64,000 bases of DNA from Irpex lacteus (lineage: Eukaryota; Basidiomycota; Agaricomycetes; Polyporales; Irpicaceae). Below the pieces are notes generated by a model. It saw nothing but the letters and a program-made list of their open reading frames with translations, searched no databases and was not told the origin of the DNA. The position numbers were made by a program, and so were the translations under genes. Positions within the stretch are counted from its first letter, which is position 1. The number at the start of each line of letters is the position of its first letter. Of this stretch, positions 53,091 to 64,000 are shown piece by piece. Location: positions 434,001 to 498,000 of the forward strand of contig MQVO02000018.1 of the NCBI GenBank assembly GCA_001986395.2, in the 5' to 3' direction.

Positions 53091-54006
53091 CTCCCTCTCC
53101 TCCCCCTCCAGACCGTCTACCTCTACCTCCCTATCCTTAATGCAAATGCAAATACAACTATACGCAGCACGCATACTCCCCACCCCACCCCCTCCCACCC
53201 CACAAACCCGCAAACCCCGCCCAGACGACCCAACACCCCGCAAACCCTCCGCCTACCTCCTCAGTACTAGTAACAAACGCAAGCGCGAACCATCAGCTCT
53301 AAGTGTGAGTGATGGGAAGAAACCGAAGATCGGGAGAAGCGGGGTTTTGGAGGAGGACGAGCAGTTGAGGCTTGCGCGGGAGGTTATGTTGCACGGTCCT
53401 CTGGCTCGTTCGAATTCGAAGTTAGGGAGGGAGAGGGATAAGGATAAGGATAAGAGCGAGGACGTGTTCAAAGTGCCTCCTCTCCCTCCTTCCCGTGGTG
53501 CATCGTCCCTCTCGTTTACGGACTCTGCATCCCTCTCGCAATCGCAAGACGTGTTCGGCGCCGTCAATTCCGTCACTTCGAATGCCAAAGGCAAGGAGAA
53601 GGAAGGGTCTTCAGAATTGGAGAAAGCTAACAAAACTGTACGTTCATTCCCTACGTTTGCAGGATGTGGAATGAGGATGAGGATGCTGATATGATATGGA
53701 GAAGGTGATCAAACAAGCCTCCGTCGCCTGCCTCGCCTCACACGGCATCACGAAACGGGAGGCTGAGTTTAATGAATTGTATCAGGCTTTGTATCGGGGT
53801 GTTACGTTCGCTTTGGTAACTATATGCGTTTCCCACTATGACTTGGAAGCTGAGGAACTGATAATTATGATGATTTGCAGAGACATATTATGAGAAGTCA
53901 AGCTGTGAACGTACGTACGGTGGAACGGCTGCTTGAGCAGCATGCGAGGATGTATGTGAGTGGGGGTGGGGGTGTGGGTGGAGATGGGAAGGATGGGAGG
54001 AAATGA
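52472..54006 (+). CDS. SLD7-like DNA replication regulator, full copy
   Basis: In yeast Sld7 partners Sld3 in replication initiation. The call rests on my memory of the C-terminal family pattern, so treat it as probable. The start at 52472 gives MLTSSQELPPLPS and then LLYRGALSLPDSYLLLDG. Exon 2 ends at 52947. A pyrimidine-rich intron (52948-53038) joins TED to DTETSDFLIYGQLL. Exon 3 (53039-53637) holds a Pro-rich stretch, a basic KRKRE segment and Ser-rich linkers. Introns at 53638-53701 and 53816-53880 keep the frame. The last two exons encode the conserved helical domain (KVIKQASVACLASHGITK, ELYQALYRGVTFALRHIM, VRTVERLLEQHARMYV) before a Gly-rich end at TGA 54004. The first intron is less certain. 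This is the likely functional copy. Confidence 0.6.
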
Positions 54007-54619
54007 TGGTTATTTGTAAGTGGGTTTTTGTATGCGGGGCTCTAGGTGAATTGAAGTGATACTTTGGGTGTTAGGTTACGTCAGTTGCAACGGGAGAACG
54101 CGAAGGATACGAGGAAATGATGATGATGATTCGTGCTGTGCGTGTTTCTTTGCGTGAGGGCCTTTTCATTTCTCTGAATTCCTCTAGTATTGGGATTGTT
54201 ACGATAGATGGATGATGTATTTTTATTCATGGACGACAATGGACATGCGTCCTTTTGCTGCTGCAGCTTCGGGATGGCAAGCGCTCGAGGGGGACGCGGT
54301 CTCGTGACCGTGTCTTCTCTCTCCATCCTTTGTGGTGGGATTGTGGTGCTTGGCCGAGGCGATCGAAATTAGTGAAGTGAGGTGAGGATACAAAAGACTA
54401 TATGTGTTTACGGTTGCTTGGCCACAGGGATGCCAATGATGGCTTTGTGCGTGGCCACTAAATAAGTAGCGACTGGTCAAGTATGTGGCCGCGCTGTTTG
54501 ATGAATGGATGGTTCTCCGCCTCAGGTATAAGTATAAAGGCGGCAACGTTCTGCATGCTCTCATCTTTCTCCTCGTTTTATAGTAACCCGAACTTGAAGC
54601 TTGAAGTGCTGCCAACTAG
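54007..54619. other. Intergenic with TATA box for the next gene
   Basis: Holds repeats of GATGATGATG near 54118 and a TATAAAG box (54533-54539) about 85 bp upstream of the next start codon. No gene seen. Confidence 0.55.
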
Positions 54620-55555
54620 ATGTCGTTACACTCAGTGAGTTCGTCCCATCCACCAGCTCAAATGAACTCCACATCTAATGTATTCACTTCCCAGCCTCCC
54701 ACTCGTTCTCGCGGCGGCGCGAGCCACCTTGCCACATTCACATCTACCAGTCATTCTTCCTCTCGGTCTCACGTCCTCAATCGAAATCCCGAGCATATCG
54801 ATTCTTTCCACAACGACACCGCTACCACCAACTCCGTGAGTATCATACACTTCCAATCCATGTCAAATGAATACACATCTAACGCATTCAACCCCCAGCC
54901 TTCCATGACCAGTCGTTCTCGCTCTACCCATCACACTACGGCCACACAGGGCATAACGGTCACCAAACGGTCTCGCGTACAAAGCCCTTTGAACAAAGAC
55001 ACCTCGGAAGTGAGCTTCGAAGAAGGCTTCTCCCTATACGCATTCGGAGACCTCTCAATGTCCGAGGCGTACAACGCACCCGCACCTACTACGGGCGAGT
55101 ACCCGTTGAGGCTGAAGAGGACTCGGCCTCCTAAGGCGAGTAAGAAACACCTCCAACTTGGACTGGGGAAAGATGAAGAGGATAGGGAGGACGAGGATGG
55201 TGGTGGGGATATGGAGAACGTAGGTTTCGTCGAACCTCTCATTTTAGGTGGCTTAGCTAAATATGTGCAGATTTTGCAACACCTCTATACACCGGACTAC
55301 CCTCTGTCGTCTGCGAGCGACTTTAGACGCTTCGTAGAAGGGCTTCAGTCAGCGAAAGTAGCGTCTCCCACTCCTACTCGGACGGCTGCGGTTAACCTGA
55401 GCAAGCGTAACCAGGCCCAGGCTCGTTCATTTGCTGGGGTAAAGACTTCGATGGCTTTGCAACGCGATGTGGATGCCAAGTCTCCATCTGTGGTGGTTTC
55501 TAAGGCCAAGGCTCGTTCAACCACTGGCCACGGGGCCGTCAAAGCTCGTGTTTGA
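54620..55555 (+). CDS. Hypothetical low-complexity protein
   Basis: The start at 54620 is preceded by a TATA box. The frame is open for 311 codons, but two segments have full splice signals: 54635-54694 (60 bp) and 54836-54898 (63 bp). Both are multiples of three, so the protein can be made with or without them (270 or 311 residues). The two segments are similar to each other (CAAATGAA..., CACATCTAA, CCCAG). The product is Ser/Thr-rich at the N-terminus, with an acidic centre (DEEDREDEDGGGD), then a helix-like part (AKYVQILQHLYTPDYPL) and a basic end. No family was recognised. Confidence 0.6.
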   Translation: MSLHSVSSSHPPAQMNSTSNVFTSQPPTRSRGGASHLATFTSTSHSSSRSHVLNRNPEHIDSFHNDTATTNSVSIIHFQSMSNEYTSNAFNPQPSMTSRSRSTHHTTATQGITVTKRSRVQSPLNKDTSEVSFEEGFSLYAFGDLSMSEAYNAPAPTTGEYPLRLKRTRPPKASKKHLQLGLGKDEEDREDEDGGGDMENVGFVEPLILGGLAKYVQILQHLYTPDYPLSSASDFRRFVEGLQSAKVASPTPTRTAAVNLSKRNQAQARSFAGVKTSMALQRDVDAKSPSVVVSKAKARSTTGHGAVKARV

Positions 55556-56351
55556 TTCGCTTGCACCAGCAACCAACATGTTGCGCATGGATTGGGATTT
55601 GAGTTGTGGTCTTCGACCCGGACATCGTAACGGTACTTGGATGAATGTGTGGCCCATGGCCATATTGCTGCCACTATATGCATAACTGCGTAACCGTCAT
55701 GCTATGCATAAATCGAGCTGTCGGTCCTCTACCTGGACATAGCAATAGATCGCCGTGTGACCGACTCAGTAGCCAAATTGTCTCAATAACATAGATCGCA
55801 AGATTCGCAACGTGCCTGCAGCTTACTACGACCACGAGCGCTTCGTGACTGTTTATGTAATTTGGGCCTCAGGAGGTGGGCTTGGGCTCACTTGCTCCCG
55901 CCATGACCCATGACTCTGGCCAGTAACCACGACGTCCAGCGATCTTGAACTCCACGGCCTGTAACTGCTGTGCTAAAACAAGGACAATCATTCTCTCATT
56001 CAAAACTCGCCGCGGATTGAACACCCTGGCCTAAAGGATTCGGCGAGCCAACAGCTTTGTCCAAGGTCTAAGCGAAGAGGTGTGGAAAACGTGCGGTGTT
56101 CATGTTGCCCACGCACGAGCCTCAACTGAAGGATTGATTATCTTATCCCCTGCAGCTCATCGCGAACACGAACACAAATCTTTGTTCTCTTTCACGAGTT
56201 ACGAACGGACGGTTACCACCCACCCACAGGCCCAACCCAAGACCTCTTTATATAGGAGCACCCGAGCTTTGATGACCACAATCAGCGAGGACTCCGCCCC
56301 TGAGTGCCTCTGACCTCCATCGCCCATCGTTCTCAATCCGAGTCGACGTAG
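55556..56351. other. Intergenic with TATA box
   Basis: No gene seen. TATATA at 56249-56254 lies about 100 bp upstream of the next start codon. Confidence 0.55.
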
Positions 56352-58012
56352 ATGTCTCCGTCTTTTGACAACTTGCGAGATGGAGTAGGGGAGGAAGAGG
56401 GGGAGTGGGTTGAGGTTGATGCCTGTAGTGTTTCCGTCGATTGGGCCTATCGTAGGCGATACCTATGGACCGAAACTGGAGAGAAGCTGCCCAAGCACCC
56501 ACGTCCACCTTGTCTCTATCAATACCTAGCTGACGATGAGGGGTCTGAGTCGGAGTGCGAGTCGCAATCGACGGATGAAGACATCGAGCTCAATGCTGAG
56601 CTCATAGGAGTTGTGGGGGCGGAGGATGTGGTGAGATGGTATGAAGTTGCCGTTGGGATAACCACCTTTGAACTAGACCTTGGACCAGCAACTTTCTATA
56701 CACCGTTGTTCCTTGGCGAACTCAGCGAGGACGACAGCGCAGTGGCACACTCTCAATGGGGAGACCTCGCAGACGAGCTTGTAGGCGGCATCCTCGATCC
56801 AGGCGATTTCACTGTCGCCCTGGATCCCGATTTTGGCATGTCTTTCATGGGATCTGATACAGCAAGTCTCTCAGGTGAGTCGTGTCTCTATTCGTGTAGT
56901 AGATGGGAGCTGATTGGTCAGACACAGATGTATCACTTGACTCTTCCGACTCTGACCCCCTGCCAACGACTCCTGACGCAGACACAGGGATGTTCCCGGA
57001 TGAGCTTCTGCACTACCGCTCTCACGACGGCACTACCTCGTCGCTCTCCCCATCTAAACCTTTAAACGCCGCCGCTACGTCCTTTGTCCCCGCATACAGT
57101 CTCGACAGCCCTTCTCCTTCTCCACATTCACACTCGTATGCTGCCGAATACTTCGACGTCTCAGCATACGAGTTCCATTTCCCTTCTCTGACGAAGCAGA
57201 CCACCACAAATCGGAACGAAAGTCGGTCGGTGCCACCACCTCTGCAGCGAGACGAGTACGGCTTCTACACCACAGAAGTGGCACCTTCTACTTCTGCGTC
57301 GGCCACACGATCTTCCACGCCCCGGCGTCAGTTAGTCCGAGCAACGTCTGGGCCTGTGCTGCTAAGCGACTCCGCTTCCCCTGCAGCACGTTCTCGCTCC
57401 TCGTCCAAAACGAGAGAACTAGTGGATCAGCTGAGATCGTCGACCAGTACTCCATCGCGGCGTCAACGGAAAAAGAAAGGCGAGATCAGTTCTTTGCGAC
57501 ACCACCATTCTTCGGCGGAGTACGACGACGCTGAGAGAGCTGCTGATGAAGCTGATGGGTGGATCATGGGTATTGAAGGTATTGGGAAGTCGTCCTCGGA
57601 TAAGGATAAGCAGGAAGGTTGGGTTCAAGGGCTCTTCCAGTGTCGTTCTCCGTCGCGAACGCAAACTCAGTCGAAGAAGAAGGGCAAGCACGAACGTTCG
57701 TCTAGCACTGCTACTACCAGCACGAACTACACGTCCAATACCCCCAGTTCAACATCCTCGTTGCCCGTACCTGCGTCTGCCCGATCTTCCTCCAAGCCGT
57801 CGCCTGCAGTCTACAACGGCACATTCCCTCCTCCCATGCAACACTTTATGCCGTTCGCGCCCCCTCCGTTCGCTGCGTACCCGAGGTTGGTGCCGGCAGG
57901 TATGGTGCCGATGATGCAGCTACCGCCCCAGAGTTGGCATATGCATGCATCTCCTGTGGCCCCGCCAGTCGTGTATCCCGTAGCCATGCCGATGTTTGTG
58001 CATCGTGCATGA
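56352..58012 (+). CDS. Hypothetical 537-residue Ser/Pro-rich protein, two exons
   Basis: Exon 1 is 56352-56874 and exon 2 is 56922-58012. The 47 bp intron (donor GTGAGT, acceptor GGTCAG) joins SLS to DTDVSLDSSDSDP in frame. The N-terminal half is acidic and holds the most structured-looking part (VVRWYEVAVGITTFELDLGP). The middle is Ser-rich with a basic stretch (SRRQRKKKGEI). The C-terminus is rich in Pro, Met and aromatic residues (MQHFMPFAPPPFAAYP). This composition suits a regulatory or RNA-associated disordered protein, but no family is recognised. Confidence 0.7.
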
Positions 58013-58972
58013 GATGTGAGGATACGCTCTATGGAAGCTTCACTCCTCTTTCCTATGATGATCTTATTATTCTCGTTGGGCGGCGTCGTCGCTGCCCGCG
58101 GCTATGCTTTTCTATTCCTTTCATTCACGGCTTCGTTAAGTAATATTCTCCCATTCTCTTTCCGTCTGTTCCCTTTCGATTTCCTCTGCTCTATCAGCAT
58201 CATCCTCATGTGTATATATACGTATGCTTTGTTCGCAATGATTGTGCTTGTGATTCATATCAGGTTCTTTTCACTTGTAATTATAGGCAATAGAATCTGT
58301 TTCTCGATCTCTCGATGGCTCTGTAAGTATGTCGCTAGTTACGCGAGTACTCGATGTTCAAACAAAAGCTACAGAAGACATAACCCGGCCAGTGTGATCG
58401 TGACTTTCGACCAATCAGCGAATAGGAATAAAGCGCATCAGCTTGGATCGTTATCTTGATCGATACTGGCTTGAAGGGCGCCACGGCGTGGCTTGCCGCA
58501 GCAATACTCGTTGGACACAGATGCGCCGACTAATATTTCCCCTCGGAAGGAGTATCAGTGTATTCGTAACTTATCATATGCGTGGTGGCCGCTTAAAACT
58601 CTAGGACTGCTTACCTACCGCTGGACGGCTCGATGCTCTGTTTCTGCTATCTTGTCATCATGAGCCCTCAAAGAGCCTGCATACCGCCATGTATCACATA
58701 CTTACGCCGTAACAACCAGTGACCTATGAAGTCACTCCTCCACCGTGTGTGGGGGATTCAGTGCGAGGAGAGATCCTCATCATCAGACATGTACATCGCT
58801 ACAAAGCCGTCAGAGATGGTGGGGTGGCAATTTCCCTCGTTGCTAAGAGTACTACGGGGGATAAGGTACATCAATTATCAGCCGTGAAACCCGCAAGCCA
58901 GAGAAATAATGACACTCACCAATTGGCGTTCAACGCACATGTTACAACAAGTAGTGTACAATGTTCCAATGC
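58013..58972. other. Intergenic, 3' regions of convergent genes
   Basis: Lies between the end of a plus-strand gene and the end of a minus-strand gene. It is T-rich after 58100, fitting 3' untranslated sequence. A hydrophobic open frame at 58016-58459 is probably chance. Confidence 0.55.
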
Positions 58973-60504
58973 TTATGCCAAGTCCAACTTGACCCGTCTC
59001 CAGTCATCTTCTCTACGACCTAGTCCGTCAGCGTGCCCCTCCTCGAGCCAGTCATCTTCAGATATAGTCCCAAGGCTGTCGCTTCGGCCACGCGTGTCCA
59101 TCGTTACATGCACCGTACTGTGATCTGTGTGTACCGTACTCGTAACGTTGCCAGTGCGAGATTGAGCCGCAGGGCCATCGGAGAACCTGAGTGATCCAAG
59201 TGGAGCGGTCTTGCTCGAAGTGAAATTGACATTCAGTTTGTTGTCGAGTTGAGCCGTAGAGACGAGAGTCTGTGAAGACCGCTGATGCTGGACCAGAATC
59301 ATGACCAGTGCCGGATACATGCCCTGAAGACCAGGTATTTGGTTAGCGCATACATACAGAGCAACATGATACACAACTGACCGCCATTTGCACATGGATA
59401 CCTGTATAAATGTCTCCTAGTGTTCCGCCAGGGATGTGGATAAATGATCCAGTAAGAACTATAATCTATGACATAGTTGGTTGAGAGTGCCGTAGTACTA
59501 TTTAGTGTACGCACAGAAGAGATGCAGTATACCACGCCTGATTCTGCCACAAGAATCATGATGCGTTCGACTTGAGTACTGGCACTAGTTGCCTTGAGAT
59601 TTAGAGCTATAGACACTCGGTATCGCCTAGCGTATACGATGGTACGGTGAGCTCTCTCATCGCGAGTCGAGATTTGGGATAATACACACCATGCCCAGAT
59701 ACTGATGACGATGGTCGCAGTCATATTTGTGAGCAGTGATAAGATAAGGTTCGCGATCTGGCTGACATCGATAGCGGTGGCCAATCCGGAGTGTCGAGGG
59801 ACTGTACCTCCAGGCGATGCAGTGACGGCTATGCGTAGGCCAATGGTGGTGCAAACCGACACTATACGGATAGGCATGTGTCAATAGTGATAAAACATGA
59901 TTTCGGCCACGCCGTAGATGATACTAACAGGTCGTCAGGCCCAGCATTACGATTGGCATCCTCAGTACTGCCTTGGGGAACTGCTCCGTGCAGAGGACAC
60001 CCATTCTCCAGACTACGACGCCGTCGGCGAAGACATCTATCATGAACGTGATAAGCAGTGCTCATGCGCGCCCAACAAACTCTAATTAGACACTCATTAC
60101 TCACAGCTGAGGAGAATAATGGCGTTGAACATCTGACGAATTCCTGCCCCTTGGACCGCGCTCGAATGTGTGACCTTTGATATCAGAGAACCAACGGAGA
60201 CAGCCCAGTAAGCCGTGGACAGCACAAATATGGATAGGGTGATCGTGAACATGACGGCGTTTGGTCGCAAAGCAAGGCCTTGCTTGCTATTGACAAGTAA
60301 GCATCGAATTCACACTGTCACACGCAAAGCTTACCTTAGGCTGTGAGCAGCTATTGGAATTATCGCAACAAAGACACCTGCGAGACGTGTCAATGCTTTG
60401 CATAGATTAGTGTCAACAGGTATTTGATTCATACCATACGCCAGCGTTTGACAAAGAACCTCCACGAAGGAGAACAAAAGATCTACCTGAGATTCTGATA
60501 ACAT
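58973..60504 (-). CDS. Seven-helix membrane protein of an Agaricomycete-expanded family
   Basis: The start at 60504 (MLSESQVDLLFSF) is followed by at least six exons. Hydrophobic segments appear in order: LLFSFVEVLCQTLAY/VFVAIIPIAA, MFTITLSIFVLSTAYW, LLITFMIDVF, MPIVMLGLTT, ANLILSLLTNMTATIVISIW, RIMILVAESGVVYCIS and YPALVMILVQH. Family-type motifs are FADGVVVWRMGVL before helix 4 and NLKATSASTQVERIMIL in the third inner loop. The polar C-terminal tail (about 115 residues, Ser/Thr-rich then acidic) ends at 58973. Such proteins are common in mushroom genomes and resemble receptors, but ligand and partner are unknown. It is not a clear STE3 pheromone receptor. Confidence 0.75.
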
Positions 60505-61551
60505 GAGGTCAGCCAGTGACACGCAACAAAGAGAAGACGAAACAGTAAGTAGAAGGGGCGAAGTGAAAGGGGAACCGGCGTCGCGCTCCATATACAATGA
60601 GATATATAGCACCATAGTCTCCGAATCCATCAAACTGCTGATAGACTTTCAGCGAGACACGTCTGCCTTGCGGATATCAAGAACGTGCATGATGTTCTTT
60701 CATATGCAGATCAAAGACTGTGTCTGATACTGTCCGATATGGTCGAGTTTCGAGTAGCATCGATCCACATTGAGAGATTGACCTTCATTAGTGCGGCTGA
60801 ATAGAATGACGTTGACTGACTTGGGTAGTGCGTGCAAGTGTCTACCACCCCGCCCTGTTTCCACCCCGGTCGATGTATTTTCTTTCTTGAGTTGCATGCA
60901 GTGCCTTACTGCAGCCTTCCGCTAAGAAGCAATGCACTTCGCCTGCACACAATACTCATGAAGGCATGAGTGTTACAGAATACAGTGTGTAGGCGAGACT
61001 CTCCAGCTGTCGTAGCCTGAGAGGAGATCATGAAGCCTGTGATGGTAACGTGCGTGCTCTGTCAAAATCATGATCAAGGAGTTCGGGCGAATATAAGATC
61101 TTACCATCATTGAAATGAGAATGAAAGAAGCAACCCGGCGTCGGAGCTTCTCAGCTATGAAAGAAGATACCGAGAATAACTAAGCCGCCGACGTGCAGTA
61201 CACGCTCATAGGGCAGTAATAGGCACCGGAGGAGTCTAGGCCAGTAGCTGAGAGACAGAGTAGCCCAGTTTGACTCACAGGTTAACCTGAGGTTATGCCA
61301 GTGATAATGACCTTACAGAAACGCACAGCTATTGAGCACAGCAGGCGAGGGACCGTTTTTGTTCAGAGCTCTGGTTGTTGGTACATCTCCAACAATTCTT
61401 CTGAGTCTAGCTTGTATGCTTGCTATGAGCGATATCTTCGGCGTACTTGAAGTTTGAGAACTGGCCGCTGTAATGGCGTGCCTCACGCCGCTCTCAGGCC
61501 GGCTCCTTGACCACGGTGGCTGCCAGTGGTAAGTACGAAAGCGGTGAGTAA
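60505..61551. other. Intergenic, no gene resolved
   Basis: No convincing frame or transposon end before the MITE at 61552. Confidence 0.5.
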
Positions 61552-62064
61552 CACCACGGGCATTCCCTGATCCGACCGCCCGAAATAGTCAAGTGAAGAC
61601 GATGCGTTCTGTTCCCTACTCTGCGACTTTTACATGACTTTTACACGAGCGAGAAGCCATTCAACTACATAACTTTGTTTTCATTGTTCTACGCGTATAA
61701 AGTTATAGTACTGCACAATCAAAATTACCTTGAGTACTCATTGTTATCGTCAAAGCGAAAGGTATGCCATTCACCGGGTTGCGATCGGGAGTGATCAAGA
61801 GGGATCTGGAGTGGCTAGATATGGAAGGCAGTGCCGGTGATGCCTTTGTCGCATTCAAAGATGTTTCCTATTTAGTTGTTACTCACACAGTATGTCCTCA
61901 ATACAAAGATTGACTATGTTGAAAGAGAAAACCTGTGTAAAAGTCGTTGAATAGTCAACCTACCCTCTGAGATTTACCGCCCAGAAAAGTCGCTGGATAT
62001 GGAACAAAGCCCATCAAAAATGCATTACGTTTTCGGGCTGTCGGATCAGGGAATGCCCGTGGTG
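61552..62064. mobile_element. 513 bp MITE with TAA target duplication
   Basis: Terminal inverted repeats of 34 bp with one mismatch start CACCACGGGCATTCCCTGAT at 61552 and end at 62064 on the other strand. Weaker inverted similarity (TTGTTCC, GCGACTTTT) extends to about 85 bp. TAA flanks both sides (61549-61551 and 62065-62067), as for PIF/Harbinger-type elements. No coding sequence is present, so it is non-autonomous. Confidence 0.85.
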
Positions 62065-62435
62065 TAATAAGTAAAAGCGTTTATTTGCCTCTTGAGGATA
62101 TCCGGCTTATGTAATGTGAGAGCGCTCCGCAAATTAACGCTAGAGCCTTACTGGCAGACCAGGGCAGACCTCCGAGTCAGCCTGAGTGTCGACCGTGATC
62201 ATCGTGCCGCATAGAAGTGGTACGTTCTGTCCACAATTGAGACTTATGTCCGCTTATCGTCACATACATCTATATACATAATCTAAAACGGTATTTCAGT
62301 CATAGTGACTCTACCGCAAGTATACCTGAGCGGATGCTCTGACAGAGGACACTGAACTCAACAGAGCCTGAAGTTCGTAACACGTCGGTGAGCTGATCCC
62401 CACTCTTCGAATTTCATGCAAGGCCGACACTTATC
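62065..62435. other. Intergenic, upstream of the LYR-like gene
   Basis: No gene or clear TATA box seen. Confidence 0.5.
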
Positions 62436-63078
62436 ATGATTAATTCTGAACCCTCTATGACTTTAGCTATGCTTTCACGTCCAGCTTTGCCAGCGGATTT
62501 CAAAAGCGTCTACCGGCTGTTTCTGAGGGCCAGCGCGAGTGCGACTCTTCACTCCGGCCGTGGCACGAGAACCCTTCGACAGCACTGGAGGCCAGTGTTC
62601 GAGGAGGCAGCAATCAAGCTTTGTAGACTTTATGATCCTAGCTGCCAAGAAGAGCATCCTCAGCTGCGAGGCTGGATGAATGACTGGGACCGGAAAAGTG
62701 AGTTTGCGAGGAAATCGAATCTGACGGCTAGTGACTGTTCCTTGATTAGTCGACGGTACCTTATCCTTATTGTACAACTCTTCGCATAACCGTGGCCTAG
62801 CGAACCGACTCACACGGAACCTTTCACTGCTTCACGTCAACGTTAATAGAACCCCGACAGCGCATTGGAAACCCAATGGCCCGCCGGACGATCCAAGGTA
62901 TCAAGTGCCCGAGCCCGCAAAATCAGAGAAGCCCAAGGCGGCGGTTCAGCGTAGACGTGATGATCTCGAGAAACAAACCTGGAACGCTCTCGGCGAAGTC
63001 ATCAGAATGGCGGAGAATACAAACGAAGTGTCCTTGGGTCGTATCGTCAAGAATCTGAGAGAAATAGCACGCAGGTAA
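62436..63078 (+). CDS. LYR-motif-like mitochondrial protein
   Basis: Two exons (62436-62697, 62750-63078) with a 52 bp intron (donor GTGAGT, acceptor GATTAG) join DWDRK to IDGTLSLLYNSSHNRGL in frame, giving 196 residues. The N-terminal ADFKSVYRLFLRAS carries the Y-R-x-F/L-R pattern of LYR proteins, which assist assembly of mitochondrial complexes and bind acyl carrier protein. RLTRNLSLL, PDDPRYQ and WNALGEVIRMAE match my memory of basidiomycete LYR-type proteins. A later start at 62457 (MTLAML) is possible. The exact complex is not known. Confidence 0.6.
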
Positions 63079-63858
63079 GAGATGACCCTGATCCGCACAT
63101 TGACACAACATGCGTTGATAGCCCTTCCAGCGTGCCATAACATCTGTGGCTACACTTCTCCACTTCATAAGCCATCGGATAGGTCGGCCAGTGGAGGCAG
63201 TGTCCTATTGCATCGATATGACTTTCCGTTGCTACGAGCTTGAAAGATGCCTGTTGCGTATTGCGGCATGCTTGATGGCGCGCAGAACGTGATGTCAGTA
63301 GCATGCTCTAGATACATGCTGCTTCCTGCCCTCGGGTGACTCTGGGAAAGATGTTGGAGATACATGTCAACTTCATAATGATATGTGATGGATCGTTTTC
63401 CGCTTTCTACCATCATCATTGACCTTCGTGACATGTCTCCGATCACGTGATGACCTTATCTGCCCACAGGTCTACCGTTCCAAGGGCACGTAGTCTTCTG
63501 TGCTCGCAAGGTACATCGTACGCTTGTTAGCTCGTTGCTGAAACCGACGTGAGCGCGCCGCCGCCACGCCATCCCAGAATCATCGCCGCTCTGTCGCGGA
63601 CACACTGTTTGGCATACGGACGTCAAAACATTGGCACAATGACGGCGCTAGAAGTCTAAGGGTGGATACTTATGGACGAACATACCTACGTAGCGACGTC
63701 GATCATTCGATTGATAGGTGTGTAACCGTTCTCCCTCTCCATATTTCTAAAGCCTTAGGGGCAAATAGCCACGCTTGTGCCCTCTAGCCACCCGACCCCC
63801 ATTTCGTTCTTTTCTTTCACCTTTTCTTCATTTTTTCATCTTCGTTGTCTTCTTCGCT
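63079..63858. other. Intergenic with CT-rich promoter of the last gene
   Basis: A long pyrimidine-rich stretch (63805-63858, TTTTCTTTCACC and similar) directly precedes the next start, typical of well-expressed fungal genes. Confidence 0.6.
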
Positions 63859-64000
63859 ATGGCCCCTTCTGCAATCGTCAAACACCGTTTTCAAAACTCT
63901 CTAGACATGATCGCCGCGCGATCTCTGCGCACTACTGACCGTTCCCTCCAGTCTGGAACTGGCAATGCCTGGTGCATCATGGACTCGCCTACTCTAGGGA
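63859..64000 (+). CDS. 5' end of an unidentified gene, runs off window
   Basis: ATG 63859 opens MAPSAIVKHRFQNSLDMI and stays open for 47 codons to the window edge. The start is supported by the CT-rich upstream tract. The visible part is too short to name. Confidence 0.5.
   Translation, partial: MAPSAIVKHRFQNSLDMIAARSLRTTDRSLQSGTGNAWCIMDSPTLG

Noticed and set aside
58016..58459. Hydrophobic 147-codon frame that could be a membrane protein
   Set aside because: It starts just after a stop codon in T-rich 3' sequence and has no splice or promoter support.
58973..60504. Mating-type pheromone receptor (STE3)
   Set aside because: The VVVWRMGVL and ATSASTQVERIMIL motifs fit the other Agaricomycete seven-helix families, and no pheromone precursor with a CaaX end was seen nearby.

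Overview
This window is nuclear DNA of a filamentous fungus, most likely a mushroom-forming basidiomycete (Agaricomycetes). Genes are broken by many 45-65 bp GT-AG introns, a chromovirus Ty3/gypsy element and hAT transposons are present, and one gene matches the seven-helix membrane protein families expanded in Agaricomycetes. No bacterial-type operons, rRNA, tRNA or CRISPR were seen. I worked by eye, so exon boundaries are supported by splice signals and reading frame, not by transcripts.

Layout. (1) 1-2115 holds the 5' part of a glucosidase II alpha gene (minus strand) divergent from the 5' part of an SLD7-like gene (plus strand). (2) About 50886-53090 holds a second copy of this gene pair in the same orientation. 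The left copy keeps glucosidase II (running off the window) but its SLD7-like gene is cut short. The right copy keeps a full SLD7-like gene but its glucosidase II is cut short. The roughly 48 kb between them is accessory DNA. (3) 4.6-6.4 kb is an array of ten exon/intron-like units with a period of about 157 bp. (4) 6366-15787 is a young, apparently intact chromovirus inserted in that array. (5) 15935-21396 and 22956-37474 are two almost identical hAT transposons with 17 bp terminal inverted repeats (TIRs) and 8 bp target site duplications (TSDs). Each has a multi-exon transposase and three extra small genes. (6) The second hAT is interrupted by a 9053 bp tandem LTR element (LTR-gag-LTR-gag-LTR) that encodes only a Gag-like protein. 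Removing it and one 4 bp TSD leaves exactly 5462 bp, the length of the first hAT. (7) 37.7-50.6 kb holds further repeat-rich, many-exon candidate loci: an SGRGDYART repeat, a CACGTGA-rich splice-signal-rich stretch, a lineage-specific gene and a YRRPATGV peptide repeat array.

From 52.2 kb on the window is ordinary gene space: the SLD7-like gene, two low-complexity hypothetical genes with TATA boxes, a seven-helix membrane protein gene, a 513 bp MITE with a TAA duplication, a LYR-motif-like mitochondrial gene and the start of one more gene.

The most interesting signals are the reciprocal truncation of the duplicated gene pair around the accessory block, the extra genes carried by the hAT elements, the Gag-only tandem LTR element with predicted membrane helices, and the independent repeated-exon or repeated-peptide arrays inside the block.
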